Below are positions 45,806-53,248 of a DNA stretch of 64,000 nt, piece by piece. Both the position numbers and the translations under genes were made by a program. Source of the stretch: Prevotella melaninogenica ATCC 25845 (GTDB taxonomy: Bacteria; Bacteroidota; Bacteroidia; Bacteroidales; Bacteroidaceae); contig NC_014370.1 in assembly GCF_000144405.1 (NCBI RefSeq), positions 625,501-689,500 on the forward strand, in the 5' to 3' direction. The notes beneath the pieces were generated by a model, which made no database searches, was not told the DNA's origin, and saw nothing but the letters and a program-made list of their open reading frames with translations. How positions within the stretch are numbered: the stretch's first letter is position 1; each line of letters starts with the position of its first letter.

Positions 45806-45940
45806 CATAATTATGAATTGTGAATTATAAATTATGAATTAAAGAAATATCATAATTATGAATTCTGAATTATAAATTATGAATTAAAGAAATATCATAA
45901 TTACGAATTTTGAATTATGGATTCTGAATTATTTAGTACC
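45806..45940 (+). repeat. 45-bp AT-rich tandem repeat, about three units
   Basis: Units start CATAATTA at 45806, 45851 and 45896. The first two are nearly identical (one difference seen, GAATTGTG vs GAATTCTG); the third is diverged. This is the reverse complement of the AATTCATAATT blocks at 6388-6480. It ends at the MATE promoter -7 element TACCTTTG (45937-45944). Confidence 0.85.
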
Positions 45941-45944
45941 TTTG
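45937..45944 (+). promoter_or_regulatory. -7 element of the MATE-regulator operon
   Basis: TACCTTTG matches TAnnTTTG, 26 bp before the MATE start. The -33 region lies inside the tandem repeat, so repeat-number change could alter promoter strength. Confidence 0.6.
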
Positions 45945-45970
45945 CATAAGTTTTTAAATAGCAAAAGTTT

Positions 45971-47335
45971 ATGCACGAACATATAGATAACTATACTTAT
46001 CTTACGCAAGCACCAGTTCATTGTGTCATTATCACAATGGCGATACCGACTATCATCTCCATGCTTGTGACAGGATTATACAATATTGCCGATACGTTTT
46101 TTGTTGGTAAGATTGATACACAAGCCACAGCAGCAGTCGGTGTTGTGTTTTCTCTGATGTTCTTTGTGCAGGCAATGGGCTTTTTCTTTGGGCATGGTTC
46201 GGGCAATTATATCTCTCGTGAGTTGGGGGCACGTCGTCATGAAAATGCGATAAAGATGGCATCAACAGGCTTTTTTAGTTCGTTTCTTGTTGGAGTAATT
46301 GTTCTTATCCTTGGTGAGATATTCCTCACTCCCCTCTCTTTGATGCTTGGAAGTACACCTACCATTCTTCCTTACACGGAAGACTATATGCAAGTCATCC
46401 TACTTGGTGCACCTTTCTTAACCTCATCACTTACTTTGAACAACCAGATGCGATTGCAAGGAAACGCCAATTTTGCGATGTATGGTATTGTGACAGGTGC
46501 TATATTGAACGTGGTTCTTGACCCAATCCTCATCTTTACTTGCGGTTTGGGTGTTAGCGGTGCTGCGTGGGCAACAGTGATAGGACAGGCTGTGTCCTTC
46601 GTTATTCTTTTCTTAATGACGCGCAGGGGAGAGAATATAGCCATTCATTTTCGTAATTTCTCACCCTCATTACAGCGTTATAAGGAGATATTCTATGGTG
46701 GCAGTCCTTCCATGATGAGGCAGGGATTAGCTTGTATAGCAACGATGTCATTAAACTTAGCAGCAGGTGTTTATGGTGACTCAGCTATCGCAGCGATGAG
46801 TATTGTTGGGCGTATTGCAATGCTTTCCTTTGCTGTTGTCATCGGATTGGGACAAGGGTTTCAGCCAGTTTGTGGCTTCTGCTATGGAGCAGGCTTATAC
46901 GACAGGTTGAAGGAAGCCTATAAGTTTACTGTAACCATTGGTACGATTTTTCTTATCGTGTTAGCTATTATTGGCTGGATGATAAGCGGAACGTTGATAG
47001 GTGTCTTCCGTGATGACCCCGAGGTGATTGCTATTGGTGTTGTAGCCTTGCGATGGCAGCTTTGTGTTTTTCCTGTTAATGCTCTTATTTTGGCAAGCAA
47101 TATGCTTGCTCAGACCTGCCGCAAGCCGTGGCGTGCGAACATTTTGGCAGCAGCCCGACAAGGTTTGTTCTTTATTCCGCTGATATTTATTCTTCCATCT
47201 TATTTTGGGCTGTTAGGTGTTGAGATGTGTCAAGCCGTCAGTGACGTGCTCTCTTTCACGCTTACAGTACCTATTGTTATTTATACCTTCCGTGAGTTTA
47301 CACGTGAAGCAGCAGCAAAGAAAACAACAGTATGA
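45971..47335 (+). CDS. MATE-family multidrug/cation efflux transporter
   Basis: The 454-residue inner-membrane antiporter (Na+ or H+ driven) exports cationic organic compounds. About 12 hydrophobic helices form two MatE halves. Typical motifs are MAIPTIISMLVTGLYNIADT and GVVFSLMFFVQAMGFFFGHG in the first half, and IVGRIAMLSFAVVIGLGQGF with QPVCGFCYGAGLYDRLKEAY in the second. The stop overlaps the start of the HMA-AraC regulator (ATGA), so the regulator is translationally coupled and may control this pump. Confidence 0.93.
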   Translation: MHEHIDNYTYLTQAPVHCVIITMAIPTIISMLVTGLYNIADTFFVGKIDTQATAAVGVVFSLMFFVQAMGFFFGHGSGNYISRELGARRHENAIKMASTGFFSSFLVGVIVLILGEIFLTPLSLMLGSTPTILPYTEDYMQVILLGAPFLTSSLTLNNQMRLQGNANFAMYGIVTGAILNVVLDPILIFTCGLGVSGAAWATVIGQAVSFVILFLMTRRGENIAIHFRNFSPSLQRYKEIFYGGSPSMMRQGLACIATMSLNLAAGVYGDSAIAAMSIVGRIAMLSFAVVIGLGQGFQPVCGFCYGAGLYDRLKEAYKFTVTIGTIFLIVLAIIGWMISGTLIGVFRDDPEVIAIGVVALRWQLCVFPVNALILASNMLAQTCRKPWRANILAAARQGLFFIPLIFILPSYFGLLGVEMCQAVSDVLSFTLTVPIVIYTFREFTREAAAKKTTV

Positions 47336-47895
47336 GTACACTTTATATTAAAAATATGGTTTGTGATCGCTGTAAAATGGCTGTTAGCCAAACTTTGCAG
47401 CAGGTTGGACTACACCCCCAAAAGGTTGAATTAGGTGAAGTTAGTATTGAGGAAGACCCTTCTTCTGTCCAACTTTCTACCCTTCGGACAGCCCTTAAAG
47501 AGCTTGGTTTCGAACTTCTTGACGACCGTCGTCAGCAAACCATCGATCACATCAAGTCTGCTTTAATCAGACTTGTACATTACCATGATAATCAAAGTTC
47601 AACTAATCTTAGTGATTATCTGTCATCTGAACTTCGTCAAGACTATAGTGCGCTTTCAAAACTCTTCTCTGAGGTCGAAGGAAAGACTATCGAAAGATAT
47701 TATATTGAGTTGCGTATAGAACGAGTGAAAGAGTTCATTCGTTATGATGAGTTGACTTTGACGCAGATAGCGCTTCGTATGAATTACTCTTCTGTGGCTT
47801 ATCTTTCCAGTCAGTTTAAGTCAGTAACTGGTATGACTCCCAGTCAGTTTAAGGGGATGAAAGATAATCTTCGAACGGCCTTAGATAAACTTTAG
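47332..47895 (+). CDS. HMA-like domain fused to AraC-type DNA-binding domain
   Basis: The 187-residue protein joins an N-terminal heavy-metal-associated-like domain (about 1-70; KNMVCDRCKMAVSQTLQQVG with Cys11 and Cys14) to an AraC/XylS DNA-binding domain (about 95-180). The first helix-turn-helix is LSDYLSSELRQDYSALSKLF and the second LTLTQIALRMNYSSVAYLSS, followed by FKSVTGMTPSQFK. It lacks the usual cupin sensor. The CxxC suggests direct binding of Cu(I) or a similar thiophilic metal as the input. Its start overlaps the MATE stop; a CopZ-like protein and a P1B ATPase follow. It is probably the regulator of this metal cluster, but targets are inferred. Confidence 0.85.
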   Translation: MSTLYIKNMVCDRCKMAVSQTLQQVGLHPQKVELGEVSIEEDPSSVQLSTLRTALKELGFELLDDRRQQTIDHIKSALIRLVHYHDNQSSTNLSDYLSSELRQDYSALSKLFSEVEGKTIERYYIELRIERVKEFIRYDELTLTQIALRMNYSSVAYLSSQFKSVTGMTPSQFKGMKDNLRTALDKL

Positions 47896-48024
47896 GCTGC
47901 TATTTACAAAGTTAAGTCTACTGCTTATAGGTGGAATTTAATTTTTGTTCTTACTTTCGGGATGGAAAATAGACGGATGTTAGGAGGAAAGTGAGCATAT
48001 GTTTAATGATGCAAAGAAGAATAT

Positions 48025-48272
48025 TTTGTTGTAATATTTTACTCGTCATATTTTAATAGAGCACTAATAGCGTTTCAATTAAGCCTTAATTGTCTTCTTA
48101 AAGACGCCCTTTAGGAAGTGAACTAACGCCCTTTTGCACCCTTGTTAAGCACCTTTTGAAATGCGATTTTGTAACTAATTGATTTGCTGTTGGTTATAAA
48201 CTCGACTTTTATATCTATCTTTTAGCATTATTCTAAGGCTTTAGTTCGAAATTATGTAATAATTTTTCAACA
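48025..48272 (-). repeat. Family A element, copy 5 (five 22-bp units, reversed, diverged)
   Basis: On the minus strand units lie at 48137-48158, 48115-48136, 48093-48114, 48071-48092 and 48049-48070. Units 1 and 2 keep CAAAAGGTGCTTAA and CAAAAGGGCGTTAGTT; units 4 and 5 are the most diverged of all copies. ATTATGTAATAATTTTTCAA (48251-48270) is the reversed flank box. It lies between two genes of the same strand; from 48273 to 48461 only a promoter is seen. Confidence 0.8.
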
Positions 48273-48394
48273 CTTGGATGATGATATTTCAGACTCTTTT
48301 CTTACCATGTTATGAATGAACTTCTTGTAGAACCGATGCGAGAAGTTATAATCTTTATCCATAATTCTATAAGACATGATTGATAATATATGTG

Positions 48395-48402
48395 TAACTT
48401 TG
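48395..48402 (+). promoter_or_regulatory. -7 element of the CopZ-like gene
   Basis: TAACTTTG matches TAnnTTTG, 60 bp before the start at 48462. No clear -33 element. Confidence 0.55.
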
Positions 48403-48461
48403 CAAACGATAAGAAGAAAATAGAATAGTAATCACATAATATTAATAGAAAGGAAAGACTT

Positions 48462-48674
48462 ATGAAAAAGAATGTTTATGTAGTAAGTGGTATGAAGTGT
48501 GTACATTGTAAGGCAAATGTTGAGAATGCCTTAAAAGCACTCAATGGTGTAGCGTCTGCTGAAGCTAATCTTGATGATGCTAATGTCACAGTAGAATATG
48601 ACGAAAGTAAGGTTAATCCTTCTGAAATCAAGGAAGCTGTAGACAACAGCGGACGCTATGAGCTGAGTTTGTAA
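48462..48674 (+). CDS. CopZ-like heavy-metal-associated (HMA) protein
   Basis: The 70-residue single-domain metallochaperone has GMKCVHCKANVENALKALNG, the GMxCxxC metal loop (Cys15, Cys18), and a beta-alpha-beta-beta-alpha-beta pattern with DANVTVEYDESKVNPSEIKE. It probably carries Cu(I) in the cytosol and passes it to the P1B ATPase encoded 97 bp downstream or to the HMA-AraC regulator upstream. A hairpin terminator (48692-48716) separates it from the ATPase, so it can be expressed at a higher level. Confidence 0.93.
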   Translation: MKKNVYVVSGMKCVHCKANVENALKALNGVASAEANLDDANVTVEYDESKVNPSEIKEAVDNSGRYELSL

Positions 48675-48691
48675 CAGCTTATTTATACTCT

Positions 48692-48716
48692 AAAGAGCAT
48701 ATTTTTATGCTCTTTT
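48692..48716 (+). terminator. Terminator/attenuator between HMA protein and P-type ATPase
   Basis: AAAGAGCAT (48692-48700) pairs perfectly with ATGCTCTTT (48707-48715), followed by TCATT. A second hairpin (CTTCCCCTT 48730-48738 with AAGGGGAAG 48746-48754) follows before the ATPase start. Confidence 0.75.
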
Positions 48717-48729
48717 CATTTGTAGAATC

Positions 48730-48754
48730 CTTCCCCTTCGCTGGTAAGGGGAAG
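48730..48754 (+). other. GC-rich leader hairpin 18 bp before the P-type ATPase start
   Basis: A nine-base perfect stem CTTCCCCTT / AAGGGGAAG with a seven-base loop. It may be a REP-like sequence (compare 22220 and 33478) or a translational control structure. Confidence 0.6.
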
Positions 48755-48771
48755 ATAAAAATAGTATTATT

Positions 48772-50691
48772 ATGAAACAGACAATTCCAGTAATTGGTAT
48801 GGCTTGTTCAGCTTGTTCAGCCAATATAGAGAAGAAGTTGAATACACTTAAGGGTGTTAATTCTGCTTCTGTTTCGCTACCTGGTCGTTCAGCTTTGATT
48901 GATTTCAATCCTCAGGTAATCTCACTTGAGAAAATGAAGGCTGAAATCAATGCACTCGGATATGACTTAGTGATAGATAAGGAGACGTCGGTAGACGAGA
49001 TAGAGAAGCGTGAGTATGTACTCCTAAAGCGTAAGACCGTGTTATCATGGTTGTTCTCAATCGCTGTGATGTGTGTGTCTATGCGATGGATAGACTTGGG
49101 CTCTCGTGATATTACCAATCAGGTTGCATTATTGATAGCCTTGGCAAACATGCTTTATTGCGGTCGCCAGTTCTATGTATCTTCGTTTAGACAGTTGCGT
49201 CATGGCAGTGCAAACATGGATACATTGGTGGCTTTGTCTACGGGTATTGCCTTTCTTTTCAGTGCGTTTAACACGTTTTGGGGAGATGCCGTATGGGCAA
49301 GTAGGGGAGTTGTATGGCACACCTACTTTGATGCTTCGGTAATGATTATAACCTTCGTTTTGACTGGTAGACTGTTAGAAGAGAAGGCTAAAGATGGTAC
49401 AGCATCCTCTATTCGTCAGATGATGGGTATGGCTCCGAAGACAGCACATATCGTTGATGGCGACAAGATAGAGGAGGTTCCACTCTCAACCATTGAGGTT
49501 GGGGATATTTTGGAGGTTCGCCCTGGTGAAAAGGTACCTGTGGATGGTGAAGTAATATGGGCAGAAAGCTTTATGACAGCTGATGCAGCCTACGTTGATG
49601 AGAGTATGATAACGGGTGAACCAACGCCTGCGGAGAAGAAAAAAGGCTCAAAGGTGTTGGCAGGAACAATACCAAGTCAAGGTAAGTTCCGCATGCGTGC
49701 TCGTCAAGTTGGTGAGGACACAGCCTTAGCTCACATAATTAAAATGGTGCAAGAAGCACAAGGTTCAAAGGCTCCAGTCCAACGAATCGTTGATAAAGCA
49801 GCCTTAGTATTTGTTCCAGTGGTAGCTTGTATTGCTCTTGTTACCTTCCTTTTATGGTGGTTGATAGGAGGGAATAGTGCTTTACCACAGGCAATCATGT
49901 CGGCTGTAGCCGTCTTAGTCATTGCTTGTCCATGTGCAATGGGATTGGCAACACCTACTGCGCTTATGGTTGGTATTGGTAAAGCTGCTCAGAAGCAAAT
50001 CCTTATTAAGGATGCTACAGCCTTAGAGAGTCTGCGTAAGGTAGATGTGTTGGTGACCGATAAGACTGGTACTTTGACCATACCTAATAAGAACATCGAC
50101 TTTACAAAGGCTGATAACCTTCCTTTTGAAGAGCGTGAAACATTAAAGCCTAATGCTCGTGAGGCAATGGATGAACTGCAGAAGAAGGGGATTGAGGTCT
50201 ATATGATGAGTGGAGATAAGGACGAGGCGGCTCGTTATTGGGCTGAAAAGGCTGGTATAAAACACTATCATAGTAAGGTGTTGCCACAAGATAAGGAGAA
50301 TCTTGTTAGACAGCTGCAAGCCGAAGGGAAGCGAGTAGCAATGGTAGGTGACGGTATTAACGATACACAAGCCTTGGCTTTGGCAGATGTAAGTATTGCT
50401 ATTGGTAAGGGAACGGACGTAGCTATGGATGTAGCACAGGTGACACTCATGGGAGATGACTTGTCTGCTATCCCAGAAGCAGTACAGTTGAGTCGCAATA
50501 CAGTACGTATGATTTGGGAGAATCTCTTCTGGGCTTTCATCTATAACATTGTTTGTATCCCATTAGCAGCAGGTTTGCTTTATGCTTTTGGCATTGATTG
50601 GCAGATTACTCCATCATGGGCAAGTGCGCTGATGGCATTCTCCAGTGTTAGTGTTGTACTTAACAGTCTTCGCTTACGGTGGATGAAATAA
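48772..50691 (+). CDS. P1B-type metal-transporting ATPase lacking most of its nucleotide-binding domain
   Basis: The 639-residue protein resembles CopA, which exports Cu(I) across the inner membrane. N-terminal HMA domain GMACSACSANIEKKL (Cys12, Cys15). The actuator motif is in YVDESMITGEPTPAEKKKG. The metal-site CPC is Cys386-Pro-Cys388 (IACPCAMGLATPT). Phosphorylation motif DKTGTLT starts at Asp430, and the hinge is AMVGDGINDTQALALADVS. Only about 50 residues separate DKTGT (430) from SGDK (480), where family members usually have roughly 120 or more. The N-domain with the HP dipeptide and ATP-binding Gly motifs is essentially absent. The frame is uninterrupted and all other catalytic motifs are intact, so it seems a maintained variant rather than a decaying gene. 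Confidence 0.93.
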   Translation: MKQTIPVIGMACSACSANIEKKLNTLKGVNSASVSLPGRSALIDFNPQVISLEKMKAEINALGYDLVIDKETSVDEIEKREYVLLKRKTVLSWLFSIAVMCVSMRWIDLGSRDITNQVALLIALANMLYCGRQFYVSSFRQLRHGSANMDTLVALSTGIAFLFSAFNTFWGDAVWASRGVVWHTYFDASVMIITFVLTGRLLEEKAKDGTASSIRQMMGMAPKTAHIVDGDKIEEVPLSTIEVGDILEVRPGEKVPVDGEVIWAESFMTADAAYVDESMITGEPTPAEKKKGSKVLAGTIPSQGKFRMRARQVGEDTALAHIIKMVQEAQGSKAPVQRIVDKAALVFVPVVACIALVTFLLWWLIGGNSALPQAIMSAVAVLVIACPCAMGLATPTALMVGIGKAAQKQILIKDATALESLRKVDVLVTDKTGTLTIPNKNIDFTKADNLPFEERETLKPNAREAMDELQKKGIEVYMMSGDKDEAARYWAEKAGIKHYHSKVLPQDKENLVRQLQAEGKRVAMVGDGINDTQALALADVSIAIGKGTDVAMDVAQVTLMGDDLSAIPEAVQLSRNTVRMIWENLFWAFIYNIVCIPLAAGLLYAFGIDWQITPSWASALMAFSSVSVVLNSLRLRWMK

Positions 50692-50713
50692 GATGAATTT
50701 AGTATTATAAAAA

Positions 50714-50770
50714 ATAGAGTTTACTAATTACTCGTTCAGCAATGTGCTGTAGTAATTGTAAACTCTATTT
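50714..50770. terminator. Bidirectional terminator between the P-type ATPase and the Gly/Tyr-rich gene
   Basis: AGAGTTTAC and AATTACT on the left (50716-50731) pair with AGTAATT and GTAAACTCT on the right (50751-50768). AAAAAAT precedes and ATTTTCTT follows, so both strands gain a T-run. Confidence 0.88.
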
Positions 50771-50793
50771 TCTTATGTAAACCTGTTGACTGT

Positions 50794-51663
50794 TTATCTT
50801 ACAGGATAATCGTATCGATTGTTATTATAGAAACCATTACGTTGAGAAGGGAGGCGGTCAAACTCTACGCTAACAGAAATTGAATTCTGATTGTTTGAGC
50901 CCCATTGATAGGTCACACCACCACCAATTCTATCCATGTAACGACTAACTCCAGTACCATAAGCCCAAGCCATTGGTCCATATCCGTATCCCATTGAAGC
51001 ATAACCATAGCCGAAAGGTGAATAGCCAAAGCCACCATAACCAGCCCAATAAGGTGAACCATAACCTCCGTAGCCAAAGGCATCTCCGAAGTTGTTAGAT
51101 GTAAAAGCTTTCTGTACGAAGGCGTATGCACTCCAATGTTCATTGAACTGATATCCAAAGACAGCATTGATACCACCTACGAAGTAGTTGTCGCCACGGT
51201 ATGTAAGATGGTTTACATATCCCCCCACAGCCAATGTAGCCTTCTTTGATAGGTTTGTTACATACATTAATGACACATCCTGTGAGAAGCCTGCACCATG
51301 ATTGTTTCCGTGTCCAAAGCTTGCAAAGGCCGATGCACCAAGGTTGATGTTCAATCCTTTATGTAATCGCCATGCTCCAACACCATAACCCCAAGCCGGA
51401 TAATAGAAATCATTGGGTGTAACGGTTTGTCCGTTCTCAGTAATGAGAGGTAGATTGTTGTCTATTTGTGCCTGTTGTGCACGGTCTTCAGCCAATCGTC
51501 TGGCATACTCCTTCTCAGCCTCTGTGGCTTCGCGTGGTCCTTGCAGACGTGCTGACTCTATAGGTTCCACAGTGGAAGTACTCCCATTGTGGTCTCCTTT
51601 TGTATTCTGTGCATACAATGGTATACAGAGAATAGCCGCTATTATGAAACTATATTTCCTCAT
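50794..51663 (-). CDS. Exported Gly/Tyr-rich protein, function unknown
   Basis: The 289-residue protein has a short signal peptide (MRKYSFIIAAILCIPLYAQ). A charged helix (ATEAEKEYARRLAEDRAQQA) follows. The beta-barrel-like body contains GLNINLGASAFASFG, DVSLMYVTNLSKKATLAVGG and FGYQFNEHWSAYAFVQ. Between about 195 and 245 lies a low-complexity Gly/Tyr/Phe segment (YGGYGSPYWAGYGG, GYGYASMGYGYGPM). The end (VTYQWGSNNQNSISVSVEF) looks like outer-membrane strands. A CAAATATA promoter element at 51671-51678 is only 8 bp upstream, so the mRNA may be nearly leaderless. Confidence 0.75.
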   Translation of the reverse strand: MRKYSFIIAAILCIPLYAQNTKGDHNGSTSTVEPIESARLQGPREATEAEKEYARRLAEDRAQQAQIDNNLPLITENGQTVTPNDFYYPAWGYGVGAWRLHKGLNINLGASAFASFGHGNNHGAGFSQDVSLMYVTNLSKKATLAVGGYVNHLTYRGDNYFVGGINAVFGYQFNEHWSAYAFVQKAFTSNNFGDAFGYGGYGSPYWAGYGGFGYSPFGYGYASMGYGYGPMAWAYGTGVSRYMDRIGGGVTYQWGSNNQNSISVSVEFDRLPSQRNGFYNNNRYDYPVR

Positions 51664-51670
51664 TTACTTG

Positions 51671-51678
51671 CAAATATA
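51671..51678 (-). promoter_or_regulatory. -7 element for the Gly/Tyr-rich protein gene
   Basis: CAAATATA is TATATTTG on the minus strand, ending 8 bp before the start codon. Confidence 0.45.
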
Positions 51679-51782
51679 AATATTTGGCAGTCAACTGCCA
51701 AGGATTTTAAAGATAATTAGTGCTTTTTCAAACTGGGGATATTAACGTCCGAGTAATCCAGAAGTTCTTACCCCTTATAGTT

Positions 51783-52733
51783 TTATTTGGTGCGCATTAT
51801 CAATGGAGGATCTGTTGTAAAGAAGAAAACTGTTGCCCCATGGAATACCTGACCAGGATGCAATTCGTTACTTACTTTCTCCATACCACTATTATATCCA
51901 GCATGAATTGGCTGTAATGAGATACCGCAACTCTCCTTACCATATGTGTTAATATTGAGTGTTGGTTCACTTGAGTAGACTGTCATAGCACGTCCACTCT
52001 GTGCATCAAAGAGGATTGCTGCAGCCTTCTGCATGTTATCAGGATGTCGCAACTGATAGGCATTGTCGTATCCCTTACTCGTACTCTTGATACACTCACC
52101 AATTTCTCTTGGTTTTGTAAAGTCGAATGGTGTGTTCTTTATACGTTGAAGTACACCAGTCAACTGTCTTTTAGCGTTGTAGGTGTTTATCTGAACAGCA
52201 TCAACCCAGAGATGTTGTTTGAGGATAGAGCGGTGCATCTCTCCTGATAAGTTGAAGCAAATACCATTTGTTACTTCCAACTTGGTTTCAGCTGTCGTTG
52301 CAATACGATAGTCTACATCAAGGGCGTTTTGGTCAGATAGGGTGTAAGTAACTGTGGCGTTTAACTTTCCATCTAATCCATTCTCTCCCTGTGAAGTCAC
52401 ATATCGTAGTGTAACTGATTGGTTGTCAGAACTAACAAGTTCCCACATCTTGCCTGATAGTGTCTCCTCGTTATTCTTGCCAAAGTATATAAGCGTAGCA
52501 CCTAAGGTTCTATCTTTCAGATACTCCTCCTTATTGGTATATCCTTTTACGACAGGCTCCAACCTACCATTCCAGTTGTGGGCAGTAAGCGAGACAAGGC
52601 GAGCACCATAGTTACTGATGACAGCCTCCATACCGTTTCCGTTCACAAGTCGGATTTGTACCTGCTCTTGTGCGTGTGAACAGAGAACAACGCTAAGCAT
52701 TGCTACTGTCAGTATTGCATATAACTGCTTCAT
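51783..52733 (-). CDS. Exported aldose-1-epimerase-like protein with altered catalytic residues
   Basis: The start is set at 52733 (MKQLYAILTVAMLSVVLCSHAQ, a signal peptide), 30 codons inside the longest frame, giving 316 residues. The fold is that of galactose mutarotase: MEAVISNYGARLVSLTAHNW, VVKGYTNKEEYLKD, YRIATTAETKLEVTNGICFNLSG, KGYDNAYQLRHP, GISLQPIHAGYNSG. The catalytic His of the usual NHxYFNL motif is replaced (NGICFNL), the GRxANRI Arg-containing motif reads LGATLIYFGKN, and the general-base Glu of LExQ appears as Gln (SLQPIH). The Asp in the YDNAY segment is kept. It could bind sugars without being an efficient epimerase. Confidence 0.85.
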   Translation of the reverse strand: MKQLYAILTVAMLSVVLCSHAQEQVQIRLVNGNGMEAVISNYGARLVSLTAHNWNGRLEPVVKGYTNKEEYLKDRTLGATLIYFGKNNEETLSGKMWELVSSDNQSVTLRYVTSQGENGLDGKLNATVTYTLSDQNALDVDYRIATTAETKLEVTNGICFNLSGEMHRSILKQHLWVDAVQINTYNAKRQLTGVLQRIKNTPFDFTKPREIGECIKSTSKGYDNAYQLRHPDNMQKAAAILFDAQSGRAMTVYSSEPTLNINTYGKESCGISLQPIHAGYNSGMEKVSNELHPGQVFHGATVFFFTTDPPLIMRTK

Positions 52734-52754
52734 AGGTTTCTTTATATGTTTATG

Positions 52755-52828
52755 CAAAGATAGTACCAGCGAGTGCAATGAAAGTTTACTTTTGTATTGC
52801 CGAGTGCAGTCTATCTTATGCAAAGATA
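52755..52828 (-). promoter_or_regulatory. Two identical minus-strand promoter -7 motifs 66 bp apart
   Basis: TTATGCAAAGATAGTA occurs at 52750-52765 and 52816-52831; CAAAGATA (TATCTTTG on the minus strand) is at 52755-52762 and 52821-52828. GCGAGTGCA/GCCGAGTGCA also repeats between them, so a segment of about 66 bp may be duplicated. Both face the mutarotase-like gene. Confidence 0.55.
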
Positions 52829-52977
52829 GTAAAAAAGATGATATGTGACTCAGAATTTCTTTATTTTAATAGAAGAGTATAACGTATTTTAGTGATAGAA
52901 TTCGTCTTATGAGTTAGTTGTTAGCGTTTTTCTGTCTTTAATTCATATTCTTTTTGATTCTTTTTTGCCATTTTCTA

Positions 52978-53043
52978 TAATGGTGTTAATGCCCCGCACA
53001 TATCGTGTTGTTGGTAAGCACCAATGGTGTTGAGGGTAAGTAC
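52978..53043 (-). repeat. Family B array, locus 3 (22-bp units, reversed)
   Basis: On the minus strand units lie at 53022-53043 (GTACTTACCCTCAACACC...), 53000-53021 (GTGCTTACCAACAACACG...) and 52978-52999 (GTGCGGGGCATTAACACC...), each 22 bp. It occupies the divergent gap 52734-53248. Confidence 0.8.
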
Positions 53044-53206
53044 AAGATATGATGAGCGTTTAATGCCTTGAAGTATGTTGTAGAGAGACGTGTGGTCGTT
53101 GTCATGTGCGTATTTCCCAACGTGTAAAAGACAAGTTGATGATAAAAGCATGCAATCAAATTGCATCTTTAGAATGGTAAAATAAGGTTTTATGCATCAT
53201 TTGTAT

Positions 53207-53214
53207 TACCTTTG
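53207..53214 (+). promoter_or_regulatory. -7 element for the DAHP synthase gene
   Basis: TACCTTTG matches TAnnTTTG, 35 bp before the start at 53249. Confidence 0.55.
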
Positions 53215-53248
53215 GGGAACAATTAAGTAAATAAGAAATAAAAGATAT

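Noticed and set aside
48772-50691. Frameshift or stop explaining the short P-type ATPase
   Set aside because: The reading frame is continuous and motifs on both sides of the missing N-domain are in frame, so it is an in-frame absence, not a broken gene.
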